The notes under the pieces are model-generated. The model ran no database searches and had not been told where the DNA came from. It was given only the letters and a program-made list of their open reading frames with translations. Made by a program: the position numbers and the translations under genes. DNA of 64,000 nt, from NCBI GenBank assembly GCA_000467935.1, contig KI259809.1, positions 115,556 to 179,555 on the forward strand, in the 5' to 3' direction. The DNA is from Peptostreptococcaceae bacterium oral taxon 113 str. W5053 (GTDB lineage Bacteria; Bacillota; Clostridia; Tissierellales; Peptoniphilaceae). The stretch's first letter is position 1. Each line of letters begins with the position of its first letter. Positions 55,021-63,739 of this stretch are shown here, in pieces.

Positions 55021-56361
55021 TTATCTAAAAAATGGAAATTTAAACTTTCCTTTTTTCTTAGCTTTTTTACCAAAACTACTAAATTGTTTCATCATTTTCT
55101 TCATATCTTTAAATTGTTTTAATAATTTGTTCAATTCAACAATTGTCGTACCCGATCCTTTTGCTATTCGCTCTTTTCTGCTAGTATTTATAATGTCGGG
55201 TTTTTCTCTTTCCTCAGGAGTCATAGCTTGAATCATAGCTTCAACCCTTTGAATCTCTTTTTCATCAATACTTATCCCCTTTAGAGCCTTTGAATTCATT
55301 CCAGGCATCATGGAAAGCAAATCCTCTAAAGGACCTATATTACGCACTTGCTGCAATTGATCCAAAAAATCATTAAAAGTAAAACTTTGATTTCGAAGTT
55401 TTTCTTGCAAAGCACGCGCTTTTTTCTCGTCTAATGCATCTTCCGCCTTCTCAATAAGGGATAATACATCTCCCATCCCAAGAATTCTGGATGCCATGCG
55501 ATCCGGATGAAAAACTTGTAAATCCTCCAATTTTTCACCCACACCGATAAATTTAATCGGTTTTTGCGTTACTGAACGAATGGATAAAGCCGCTCCGCCT
55601 CTTGCATCACCATCCAATTTTGTTAATACCACACCTGTAATATCCAAGCTTTCATTAAATGTTTCTGATACATTAACAGCATCTTGCCCTGTCATAGCAT
55701 CGACCACCAATAAAATTTCATCCGGCTTAATAGCATCTTTAATGTTCTTAAGTTCACCCATTAAATTTTCATCAATATGCAAACGTCCGGCAGTATCAAC
55801 AATAACCAAATCTCTACCGGTTCTCTTCGCTTCTTCTACTCCGGCTTTTGCAATGTCTACCGGATTTACTTGTGTCCCCATAGAAAATACAGGAACATCT
55901 ACTTGTTTTCCCACAATCTGCAATTGTTGAATCGCCGCCGGTCTATAAATATCACAGGCAACTAGTAATGGAGTTCTATGCCTCTTTTTTATAATATTCG
56001 CTAACTTTCCTGCATGAGTAGTTTTACCGGCACCTTGCAATCCACACAACAATATTATGGAAGGTCTTTTCCCTTCAATATTAAGCTTGGACTCTTCCTC
56101 ACCCATCATTTGAGTCAACTCTTGATTTACGATCTTGACTACCATTTGCCCCGGGGTTAAGCTCTCCATCACTTCTTGTCCCAAGCAACGCTCTTTAACC
56201 ACTTTAATAAAATTACGAGTCACTTTAAAGTTGACATCCGCTTCTAATAAAGCCAATCTCACCTCACGCATTGCCGTATCTATGTCTTGCTCGTTTAATT
56301 TTCCTTTTCCTGTAAGCTTAGAAAGCGCTCCCTGTATTTTATCTGATAAACTTTCAAACAT
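55021..56361 (-). CDS. ffh: Signal recognition particle protein Ffh
   Basis: A 446-residue SRP54 GTPase: N domain (FESLSDKIQGALSKLTG), G1 GLQGAGKTTHAGKLA, DTAGRLHIDE, TKLDGDARGGAALS, and a methionine-rich M domain (SMMPGMNSKALKGI ... MKKMMKQFSSFGKK). It targets nascent membrane proteins with 4.5S RNA. It follows ylxM by 15 nt. Confidence 0.98.
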   Translation of the reverse strand: MFESLSDKIQGALSKLTGKGKLNEQDIDTAMREVRLALLEADVNFKVTRNFIKVVKERCLGQEVMESLTPGQMVVKIVNQELTQMMGEEESKLNIEGKRPSIILLCGLQGAGKTTHAGKLANIIKKRHRTPLLVACDIYRPAAIQQLQIVGKQVDVPVFSMGTQVNPVDIAKAGVEEAKRTGRDLVIVDTAGRLHIDENLMGELKNIKDAIKPDEILLVVDAMTGQDAVNVSETFNESLDITGVVLTKLDGDARGGAALSIRSVTQKPIKFIGVGEKLEDLQVFHPDRMASRILGMGDVLSLIEKAEDALDEKKARALQEKLRNQSFTFNDFLDQLQQVRNIGPLEDLLSMMPGMNSKALKGISIDEKEIQRVEAMIQAMTPEEREKPDIINTSRKERIAKGSGTTIVELNKLLKQFKDMKKMMKQFSSFGKKAKKKGKFKFPFFR

Positions 56362-56376
56362 TTTTTCTCTCCATCA

Positions 56377-56715
56377 TTATTGTAATTCTTCTATCATTTT
56401 TCGAACGGATTGAAGTCTCGCCCGATTTTCTTCATTCGTCTCTATTTTATCAATCCATTCTATACATTGCTTAATTTTTTTCTCTACCGAATAATACTTT
56501 TCTACAAGATGTAAAGCTTTTTCCATCTCTACTAATTTTTTCTCCGAGCGTTGCAATGTTTCAAAAACTGCCTGTTTACTCACTCCAATATTATCGGCTA
56601 TTTCATTCAAAGAATAATCTTCCAAATAAAAGCCCTCAATCACTGTTGCTTGCTTTTTGTTTAGTAAAGCTCCATAAAACTCATATAATATTCCAATTTC
56701 CAAAAGCTTATCCAT
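56377..56715 (-). CDS. ylxM: YlxM family helix-turn-helix protein
   Basis: A 112-residue protein with sigma-like HTH (YEFYGALLNKKQATVIEGFYLEDYSLNEIADNIGVSKQAVFETLQRSEKKLVEME). Known as an SRP-associated accessory protein in Gram-positive bacteria. The ATG has GGTGGGG 5 nt upstream. Its start codon overlaps the -10 of a strong promoter. Confidence 0.93.
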   Translation of the reverse strand: MDKLLEIGILYEFYGALLNKKQATVIEGFYLEDYSLNEIADNIGVSKQAVFETLQRSEKKLVEMEKALHLVEKYYSVEKKIKQCIEWIDKIETNEENRARLQSVRKMIEELQ

Positions 56716-56743
56716 TATACCCCACCATTCAAAAAGGTGTCAA
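56714..56743 (-). promoter_or_regulatory. Consensus promoter whose -10 overlaps the ylxM start codon
   Basis: On the - strand TTGACA (56743-56738), 18-nt spacer, TATAAT (56719-56714). The last two bases of the -10 are the first two of ylxM ATG (56715-56713), so transcripts would begin inside ylxM. Confidence 0.65.
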
Positions 56744-56758
56744 GTTTTTTGCTTGACA
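56734..56758 (-). terminator. Terminator after ftsY
   Basis: On the - strand TGTCAAG, loop CAAAAAA, CTTGACA, then CCTTTTT. The 3' arm contains the -35 box of the next promoter. Confidence 0.65.
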
Positions 56759-56781
56759 TCTTTAATTATATCATATCTCTT

Positions 56782-57768
56782 TTATTTCTCAAATTTTTCT
56801 GTTGAAAATATAGCTTCTACAAATTCTCTGGCTTCAAAAGGCTTTAAGTCATCAATCCCTTCCCCAATGCCAATCATCTTAATGGGTATTCCATACTCTG
56901 ATTGCAAAGGAAATACCATCCCTCCTTTTGCGCTTCCATCTAATTTTGTAATAATTAACCCGTTTAACTCAGTAAAACTGTTAAATTCCTTAGCCTGAGA
57001 TAATGCATTTTGCCCGGTTGTTGCATCTAAAACCAACAATGTCTGTAAATATGCTTCCGGATATTCTCTTTGAATGACACGATATATTTTATTTAATTCA
57101 TTCATAAGATTTTTCTTATTATGCAATCTCCCTGCCGTATCACATAAAATCACATCTTTATTTTTCGATTTTGCACTGGCAATGCCGTCGAAAATTACTG
57201 AAGCAGGATCCGAGCCCTCTGCTTGTGCTATGATATCTACATCTGAACGAAGCGCCCATTCTTTTAATTGATCTACCGCTGCAGCTCTAAAAGTATCTGC
57301 TGCAACCATCAAAACGGATTTTTCTTTCGATTTAAAATAATGAGCCATCTTTCCAATCGTGGTTGTTTTTCCAACTCCATTCACCCCAACAATTAAAATA
57401 ATCGTGGGTGTTTTTTCAACTAAAGAAATTTCATTGCCATATTTTTCAAGTCTTGCCAATAATATTTCGGCTAATATATTTTTAATTACCGATGGATCCG
57501 TTATCCCTTTTGTCCTAACTTCTTCCCTAAGAGTATCCACAACGTTCATTGTGGTGTCCATTCCCATATCTGCACCAATTAATAAATCTTCAATATCCAT
57601 AAATAAATCTTCATCAATTTTTGCATAGCCTTTGAGAACTTCATCCATTTTGTCGGTAAAATTTTTACCTGTTTTTTGTAGACCTTCTTTTAACCTTTGA
57701 AACCAAGATTTCTTTGGTGCATCTAAATTCTTAGCTCTTTCACTTAAATTAGTCTGATCGTTAATCAT
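56782..57768 (-). CDS. ftsY: Signal recognition particle receptor FtsY
   Basis: A 328-residue SRP receptor GTPase: short charged N-terminus, N domain, G1 GVNGVGKTTTIGKMA, DTAGRLHNKKNLM, TKLDGSAKGGMVF, and GIGEGIDDLKPF. ATG 57768 (MINDQTN) is chosen over 57795: AGGGG lies upstream and it overlaps the smc stop by 8 nt (ATGATTAA). Conserved smc-ftsY order. Confidence 0.97.
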   Translation of the reverse strand: MINDQTNLSERAKNLDAPKKSWFQRLKEGLQKTGKNFTDKMDEVLKGYAKIDEDLFMDIEDLLIGADMGMDTTMNVVDTLREEVRTKGITDPSVIKNILAEILLARLEKYGNEISLVEKTPTIILIVGVNGVGKTTTIGKMAHYFKSKEKSVLMVAADTFRAAAVDQLKEWALRSDVDIIAQAEGSDPASVIFDGIASAKSKNKDVILCDTAGRLHNKKNLMNELNKIYRVIQREYPEAYLQTLLVLDATTGQNALSQAKEFNSFTELNGLIITKLDGSAKGGMVFPLQSEYGIPIKMIGIGEGIDDLKPFEAREFVEAIFSTEKFEK

Positions 57769-60700
57769 AATCGTATCCCCTACTTTCCTCAACATATAAA
57801 TCGTTTTCTCGTTCCGATAATTCTAAACTTAGAACCTTACTGATCCCGTCATCATCCATAGTAACGCCGTATAATTGATCAGCCATCTCCATGGTTCTTT
57901 TTCTGTGTGTGATGACAATAAATTGAATCTCTTTATGAAACTCAGTTAAATAATCAACATATCTGCCAATGTTAGTTTCATCCAAAGATGCATCAATTTC
58001 ATCTAAAATACAAAATGGAGTCGGTCGAATTGAAAAAATGGCAAATAATAAGGCTATTGCCGTAAGTGTTTTTTCTCCTCCAGACAAAAGACTCAAATTT
58101 TGAAGATTTTTGCCTGGAGGTTGAGCTTTGATTTCAATAATCGGCTTCAATGAACATACTTCTTCGATAACCAGCTCCGCTTGCCCACCTCCGAAAAGAC
58201 TGTGGAAAACTTCTTGAAACCTCAGTTTTATTTGTGAAGTTTCTTTTTCAAATTGGAATATGATCCTATTTTCCAGGTCAGTAATGATTTCTGTAATATC
58301 TTCTTTCGACTGATTTAAATCATTGAGTTGTATTTCAGTGAACTCTTTTTCTTTTAATACCTCTTGAAACTCATGAATACTTGCTATACTGAAATACCCT
58401 ATCTCTTTAACCGTATCTCGTATTGATTTAAGTTTTGCTTTAGATACGGTCGATGGACTCTTGCCGGAAAAAATTTTTTCCAAATCTTCTACAGAATAAG
58501 AATATGCTGAAAACAGTTCTACTGTCAATTCTTCAAGTTTTTCCTCATAGCCGCTAACTTGAATGGCAGAAATCTCCATTCTATGCCTAATATCTAAAAG
58601 ATCATTATTTATTTTCTCAGACTCATTTGTTTTTTGAACAATTATTTCTTCAATTTCATTACATTTTTTTTGATTTCCTTCCAATTCGGTACGTGCAATA
58701 TTTAAACTCTTTTCCAATTCATCTTTTTCTGACTTGCTTTTTATTAAATCATTCTCTAAAATCTTGTTATCTTCTATTAATTTTTTCATTAATTGCATTG
58801 AATTGGTATGACTTTGAAATAGGGTTTGAATAGAATCTTCTAAGCTTCCAATATCATTTTTTAAAAGAGAGATATCTCTGTTCCCAATTTCAAGCTCATT
58901 GACTTTCTGATAAAATCTTTTTAAAGTTTCATCCGATTTCACTTTAATTTCAAGATTCTTTTCTTCAAGTAAATTTAAAAATTCTTTATCTTTCTGAATA
59001 ATATCTTTTTGATTATCCACATCTTGAAGTAAATCCTTTTCAGGCTCAATTTTCTTTTCTTCCCATTTTTTCTTTAATTGTAATAAATTATCAGATAGTA
59101 AAGCGTATTTCAAATTTAAGGTATCTTCTTCTTTTTTTCTATTTTCGATTGATACATTGATATTTCTCAAAGCATCTGTCAAATCTGATAATTTCTCTTT
59201 TTCCAACTTTATTTTTTTCCCTGTTTCCTCAAAACTTCTACGTTTTTCCACTAACTTGTGTTCAATATCTTCTAATTCTTTTTTTAAAATATCCAACGAA
59301 TGCTTACGATTAATTAAACTACTCTTTCCAGATTTAGAATAACCGCCAATAATTGAACCTATAGGGTTAAAGACCTCTCCATCCAATGTAATAAAACGTA
59401 AGTTTTGTTTATCAGAATTCCTTAATCTTATCGCTAAATCCATATTGCCGACAAGGATGGTCCTTCCCAAAAAAGATTCAACAATCTCTTTAATTTGATT
59501 ATCAAATTGAACCACTGATGATGCTACAACACCTTCTAAATTCCACGAAATCTTTTTTCCTTTTATCTTACTAATCGGTAAAAAGGTCATTCTTCCTATT
59601 TTGTTTTTTTTCAAATAATCAATAATTGTTTTTGCCGCATCCTCATCTTTTACAATAATATTTTGAACAGCTGAGCCCAAAGCAGCATCAATGGCTCTCT
59701 GGTACTTAATATCTGTATGAATTAAATCTCCCAATACCCCTAAAAAAAGTTCCTTAACTTCCTTTCTTTTCTTAGACTCCTGCATTAGCTGCTGTACTGA
59801 ATAATAATACCCTTCATAATTTTTATACATATTATCCAGAATAGAATAATTTGATCTTTTCTCTTGTGATAATGCCTCTGTTTTAGAAATTTCAATTTGT
59901 AAAGAATGTGCTACTTCTTCGGTTTTAATAATTCTTCGCTTGATTTCTTCAATGTGCTGCTTTAATCGATTTGCTTTTTCGATTTCAATTTCAGCGGATT
60001 CTTGAATATTTTCTATTTCTATACCGATTTGTGCAAGACTTTTTTCTATCTTGTCTTGCTCTTGTTTAATCTGAATCTGATTATTTAAAATATTTTGAGT
60101 GATTTCATGGCGTGTCGTCTGCCGAACAATTAAGTCATTAAGTTTTTCAGTTCCTTTAGAGATTTTATTTTCCTGTTGTTTTATTTGTTTTTCAATTTCA
60201 TTGACTTGTATAATGTAATTGTCTTTATACTTTTCTATTTCTTCTTTTTCTAACCGTATGATATTCACTTTCTGAATTAGTTTAATGAAAGATTCTTTTT
60301 TTTCAGATAAATTTTTTTCTAAATTTTCCATTCGAATAGAAAATTCTTCAGATTCACGTTGTAATCGTTTCAACTCAGTTTGTAAATAATTCTCTTTTTC
60401 TGTTAAAACCAATATTCTTTTATCTGCAACTATAGACTCTTGACTCATTTCATTGCATGAGCTTAACAATATGTCCTTTTTCTTTTTTAAGTTGTCTTTT
60501 TCATTCTTTAAAGGAGAAAGATCTTGTTTTTTTATTTTAAGCAATTTTTCCAACTCGTTTACTTGCTCTTTCATTAACTCTGTTGTGCTTTTTTTATCAT
60601 GCAAATTATTTTTCATCTGCATGATATGACAATAATAATTTTCTAATTCTAATTCCTCTAATTCTTTTGAAGCCTCTATTCCCTTTTGAGCTTTTTCCGC

Positions 60701-61324
60701 TTCTGTTTTTAAATAATCATATCGTTCATTTAACTGAAAAAGAATATCTTCAATTCTTTGAATATCATCTTTTGTTTTTTCTAATTTTCGAATGGAATTT
60801 TCCAATTTATATTTATATTTTGTAACTCCGGACGCCTCTTCAAAAATTTCTCGTCGAACATCACTGTTGCCACTAATAATTTCATCAATCTTACCTTGCC
60901 CGATTAGAGAATATCCTTCTTTACCTATTCCTGTATCCATAAAGAGTTCTCTTATGTCCTTTAAGCGCACTTGAGATTTATTAATATAGTATTCAGATTC
61001 ACCGTTCCTAAATAATTTTCTTGTAATACTGATTTCTTTATACTCTAATGGTATATCACCTGTTTCATTGTCAAAAGTGATAGTTACTCTGGCGTAATTC
61101 AAAGCCTGTTTTTTTTCTGTGCCGGCAAAAATAATATCTTGCATGGTTCCTCCACGAAGATTCTTTGCACTTTGTTCTCCCAATACCCACCATACTGCAT
61201 CAGAAATATTACTTTTCCCACTACCGTTTGGTCCCACAATTATGGATACCGGTTGATTAAAATTTAATTGTATCGGTTCTGCAAAAGATTTAAAGCCATA
61301 TATCTCAATCGATTTTAATTTCAT
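57761..61324 (-). CDS. smc: Chromosome segregation protein SMC
   Basis: A 1187-residue condensin ATPase: Walker A GPNGSGKSNISDAVWWVLGEQS near residue 35, coiled coil, hinge with GRMTFLPISKIKG and the GGYSKSGKSSLINR region near the middle, second coiled coil, signature LSLLSGGEKTLTAIALLFAI and Walker B PFCILDEIDASLDE. ATG 61324 with GGAG replaces the longer frame from 61354. Follows rnc. Confidence 0.98.
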   Translation of the reverse strand: MKLKSIEIYGFKSFAEPIQLNFNQPVSIIVGPNGSGKSNISDAVWWVLGEQSAKNLRGGTMQDIIFAGTEKKQALNYARVTITFDNETGDIPLEYKEISITRKLFRNGESEYYINKSQVRLKDIRELFMDTGIGKEGYSLIGQGKIDEIISGNSDVRREIFEEASGVTKYKYKLENSIRKLEKTKDDIQRIEDILFQLNERYDYLKTEAEKAQKGIEASKELEELELENYYCHIMQMKNNLHDKKSTTELMKEQVNELEKLLKIKKQDLSPLKNEKDNLKKKKDILLSSCNEMSQESIVADKRILVLTEKENYLQTELKRLQRESEEFSIRMENLEKNLSEKKESFIKLIQKVNIIRLEKEEIEKYKDNYIIQVNEIEKQIKQQENKISKGTEKLNDLIVRQTTRHEITQNILNNQIQIKQEQDKIEKSLAQIGIEIENIQESAEIEIEKANRLKQHIEEIKRRIIKTEEVAHSLQIEISKTEALSQEKRSNYSILDNMYKNYEGYYYSVQQLMQESKKRKEVKELFLGVLGDLIHTDIKYQRAIDAALGSAVQNIIVKDEDAAKTIIDYLKKNKIGRMTFLPISKIKGKKISWNLEGVVASSVVQFDNQIKEIVESFLGRTILVGNMDLAIRLRNSDKQNLRFITLDGEVFNPIGSIIGGYSKSGKSSLINRKHSLDILKKELEDIEHKLVEKRRSFEETGKKIKLEKEKLSDLTDALRNINVSIENRKKEEDTLNLKYALLSDNLLQLKKKWEEKKIEPEKDLLQDVDNQKDIIQKDKEFLNLLEEKNLEIKVKSDETLKRFYQKVNELEIGNRDISLLKNDIGSLEDSIQTLFQSHTNSMQLMKKLIEDNKILENDLIKSKSEKDELEKSLNIARTELEGNQKKCNEIEEIIVQKTNESEKINNDLLDIRHRMEISAIQVSGYEEKLEELTVELFSAYSYSVEDLEKIFSGKSPSTVSKAKLKSIRDTVKEIGYFSIASIHEFQEVLKEKEFTEIQLNDLNQSKEDITEIITDLENRIIFQFEKETSQIKLRFQEVFHSLFGGGQAELVIEEVCSLKPIIEIKAQPPGKNLQNLSLLSGGEKTLTAIALLFAIFSIRPTPFCILDEIDASLDETNIGRYVDYLTEFHKEIQFIVITHRKRTMEMADQLYGVTMDDDGISKVLSLELSERENDLYVEESRGYDYD

Positions 61325-61366
61325 ATTTATTTCTCCATAATCCATTAGATACAAATTTTCAGAACA

Positions 61367-62065
61367 TTAATCATTAATAATACTAAAATTTTTTAATGCA
61401 TTTTTCGCCGCCATTTGTTCTGCGCTTTTTTTATTTTTTCCTTCTCCTTTGCCGCATACTTCACCATTAAGTATCACAGACATGAAGAAATGTGGACTGT
61501 GATCCGGTCCTGTTACTTTATCAACAATATATTCAATTTCAAGATTTTGTTTTGACTTTTGTAAAATACTTTTATAATCTTTGATATTTTCCTGATAGGT
61601 AAATGAAATATTACTTAAACGATATAGCTCGAATACAAAAGTTTGAGCCGTTAAATAATCTGAATCTAGAAAAACAGCAGCGCATAATGCCTCTACGCTA
61701 TCTGCTAAAACTGACGGTTTCGTTCTTCCGCCTGTCAATTCTTCTCCTTTTCCCATCACCAAAAAATCACCCAGATGTAATGTTTCGCCTATGACAGATA
61801 GAGTATCTTCACAAACCAAACCGGAACGCAATTTGGTTAAATTGCCTTCCGGTTCATTGGGATACATGGTATATATTTTTTGACTTACCGAAAGACTTAA
61901 GACGCTGTCCCCCAAAAACTCTAATCTTTCATTACTATATACTTTCTCTCTTTTATTTTCATTTACATAAGAACTGTGAATTAGTGCAGATTCCAATAAA
62001 GAGTCATCTTTAAACGTATAATGTATATTTTTTTCAAGAGATTTTTTTATTTCAAAATTAAGCAT
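61367..62065 (-). CDS. rnc: Ribonuclease III
   Basis: A 232-residue double-strand RNA endonuclease: signature NERLEFLGDSVLSL, the second acidic pair in VLADSVEALCAAVFLD, and a dsRBD (DYKSILQKSKQNLEIEYIV ... GKGEGKNKKSAEQMAAKNAL). ATG overlaps the acpP stop by 1 nt. Confidence 0.97.
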   Translation of the reverse strand: MLNFEIKKSLEKNIHYTFKDDSLLESALIHSSYVNENKREKVYSNERLEFLGDSVLSLSVSQKIYTMYPNEPEGNLTKLRSGLVCEDTLSVIGETLHLGDFLVMGKGEELTGGRTKPSVLADSVEALCAAVFLDSDYLTAQTFVFELYRLSNISFTYQENIKDYKSILQKSKQNLEIEYIVDKVTGPDHSPHFFMSVILNGEVCGKGEGKNKKSAEQMAAKNALKNFSIIND

Positions 62066-62292
62066 TATTCTTTCGAACGCCCTTCAATATAATCAACCGC
62101 ATCTTTAATTGTAATAATTTCATCCAATTTATCGTCTTCAATCGTTTGACCAAATTCTTCCTCCATTGCCATGACAAATTCTAAAATTCCAATTGAATCT
62201 AAATTTAAATCTTCACGAATAACAGTATCTAGATCCACATTTTCAATTTCAAATTGTTCTGATAAAATTTTTTTTATTCTTTCATAAATCAT
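62065..62292 (-). CDS. acpP: Acyl carrier protein
   Basis: A 75-residue ACP with phosphopantetheine Ser in LNLDSIGILEFVMAMEEEF (LDS-I in place of the usual DSL). ATG 62292 follows AAGGAGG. It overlaps plsX by 11 nt. The Leu after the attachment Ser is replaced by Ile, a mild variant. Confidence 0.95.
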   Translation of the reverse strand: MIYERIKKILSEQFEIENVDLDTVIREDLNLDSIGILEFVMAMEEEFGQTIEDDKLDEIITIKDAVDYIEGRSKE

Positions 62293-63301
62293 TTTTTTCC
62301 TCCTTGTTAACAAACTGATTCTTTATATTTTCTATTATATTGTTTTTCATGAAATTATGCATCAAATAAATGCCTTGTTCGATTCCTTCCGCAGATGAAC
62401 TTCCATGGGCTTTAAATATAGGCTTTTTAGTCCCTAATAAAGGAGCCGCTCCATACTGATCAGAATCAAAAGCCTGCTTTAATTTGCTGAAAGCCGGCTT
62501 AATAAAGGCACCTCCAATTTTCATTCTTGTTGAAGAATAAATTTCTTTTTTTAATAATCCTCCAATTGCAAGAGCCGTGCCCTCAATTGTTTTTATAGCT
62601 ATATTACCTGCAAATCCATCACAAATAACTACTTGAGCTTTGGAATACAAAATATCCCTAGCTTCAATATTTCCTATGAAATTAAATTTTGAATCTTTAA
62701 ATAATTGATAGGTTTCTTTTACAATTTCATTTCCTTTTCCCTCTTCTGCTCCAATATTTAATAAACCTAACCGAATAATTTCATTTTGAAAAATAAGCTT
62801 TGCGTATTCCACTCCCATCACCCCAAAAGAATAAAGCAGCTTTGCCTGAGTATCTACATTTGCACCCACATCCAATAAAATTGTAGCTGACCCATAATCA
62901 GAAAAATTAGGCAACACAACGCATAATGCCGGTCTTGCAACCCCACTTATCCTGCCAATATATAATGTCCCCCCGGCTAAAAGTGCTCCTGTACTTCCTG
63001 CTGACAACATGGCATCCGCATCTCCGTTTTTTAGAGACATAAATGCTTTGACCATACTGGAATCTTTTTTTCGTCGAATAGCCAGAACTGGCTCTTCCGT
63101 GTTTTCAATTACCTCAACAGCATTAATATATTCATAACAATTAATGTTTCCTTCAAATTTTTCTATTGAATCTTTTATTTGATCTTCCGGTCCGACAAAA
63201 ATAAATTCCAATCCCTTATTTTTTTTTTGAGCTTTTAATGCTCCTTGAATAAAAATATCAATACCTTTATCCGCGCCTAATGTATCTATGACAAATTTCA
63301 T
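62282..63301 (-). CDS. plsX: Phosphate acyltransferase PlsX
   Basis: A 339-residue enzyme making acyl-phosphate from acyl-ACP for phospholipid synthesis: AFMSLKNGDADAMLSAGSTGALLAGG, LDVGANVDTQ, GNIEARDILYSKAQVVICDGFAGNIAIKTIEG, GAAPLLG. GGGGGAAGG precedes ATG 63301. The usual fapR and fabD/fabG neighbours are missing. Confidence 0.97.
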   Translation of the reverse strand: MKFVIDTLGADKGIDIFIQGALKAQKKNKGLEFIFVGPEDQIKDSIEKFEGNINCYEYINAVEVIENTEEPVLAIRRKKDSSMVKAFMSLKNGDADAMLSAGSTGALLAGGTLYIGRISGVARPALCVVLPNFSDYGSATILLDVGANVDTQAKLLYSFGVMGVEYAKLIFQNEIIRLGLLNIGAEEGKGNEIVKETYQLFKDSKFNFIGNIEARDILYSKAQVVICDGFAGNIAIKTIEGTALAIGGLLKKEIYSSTRMKIGGAFIKPAFSKLKQAFDSDQYGAAPLLGTKKPIFKAHGSSSAEGIEQGIYLMHNFMKNNIIENIKNQFVNKEEKNDL

Positions 63302-63324
63302 TAATCCTTCCCCCAATGACTATC

Positions 63325-63353
63325 ATTTTATCATAAAATTAATTTCTTTACAG
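63325..63353 (-). promoter_or_regulatory. Predicted promoter of plsX
   Basis: On the - strand CTGTAA (63353-63348), 17-nt spacer, TAAAAT (63330-63325) with extended -10 TG. Weak -35. Confidence 0.5.
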
Positions 63354-63363
63354 TATTTTTATA

Positions 63364-63388
63364 TGAAAAAAACAGGCACGAAGCCTGC
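63364..63388 (-). terminator. Terminator after rpmF
   Basis: On the - strand GCAGGC, loop TTCGT, GCCTGT, then TTTTTT. It splits rpmF from plsX, which has its own likely promoter. Confidence 0.85.
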
Positions 63389-63396
63389 TTTAAACA

Positions 63397-63579
63397 TTAA
63401 TCTTCCACTTTGATAATTTCTTTACCATCATAATATCCACAAGCTTTACATACTCTATGAGGTAATTTTGGCTCATGGCAATTTGGACATTCCTGAATTG
63501 TTACCTTGTTTAAACGATAAGAAGATGCTCTTCTTTGATCTCTTCTTGCTTTCGAAGTTTTCCTTTTCGGTACTGCCAT
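63397..63579 (-). CDS. rpmF: 50S ribosomal protein L32
   Basis: A 60-residue zinc-ribbon L32: [22 protein letters not shown], then [20 protein letters not shown] with four zinc-binding Cys (C+ type). GGGAGGTG precedes ATG 63579. The DUF177 gene usually upstream is absent. Confidence 0.97.
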   Translation of the reverse strand: MAVPKRKTSKARRDQRRASSYRLNKVTIQECPNCHEPKLPHRVCKACGYYDGKEIIKVED

Positions 63580-63690
63580 TTTTACACCTCCCTATGATCT
63601 AATTCATTTCAACGCCAAGCTCAACAGGTTAATACTTTTTTTAATATCCACTGTTGATAAACACACCTATTCATGTTGAATTACGAAAAC

Positions 63691-63719
63691 ATTATATACA
63701 TAATAATGCTTTATGTCAA
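63691..63719 (-). promoter_or_regulatory. Consensus sigma-A promoter of rpmF
   Basis: On the - strand TTGACA (63719-63714), 17-nt spacer, TATAAT (63696-63691): a full consensus promoter. It gives a leader of about 105 nt with a TCAACAG...CTGTTGA inverted repeat, whose role is unknown. Confidence 0.85.
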
Positions 63720-63739
63720 CAAAACTTCAACTCTCAACC

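Noticed and set aside
55580..55930. 116-residue ORF on the + strand inside ffh
   Set aside because: It is antisense to a conserved gene and has no recognisable domain.
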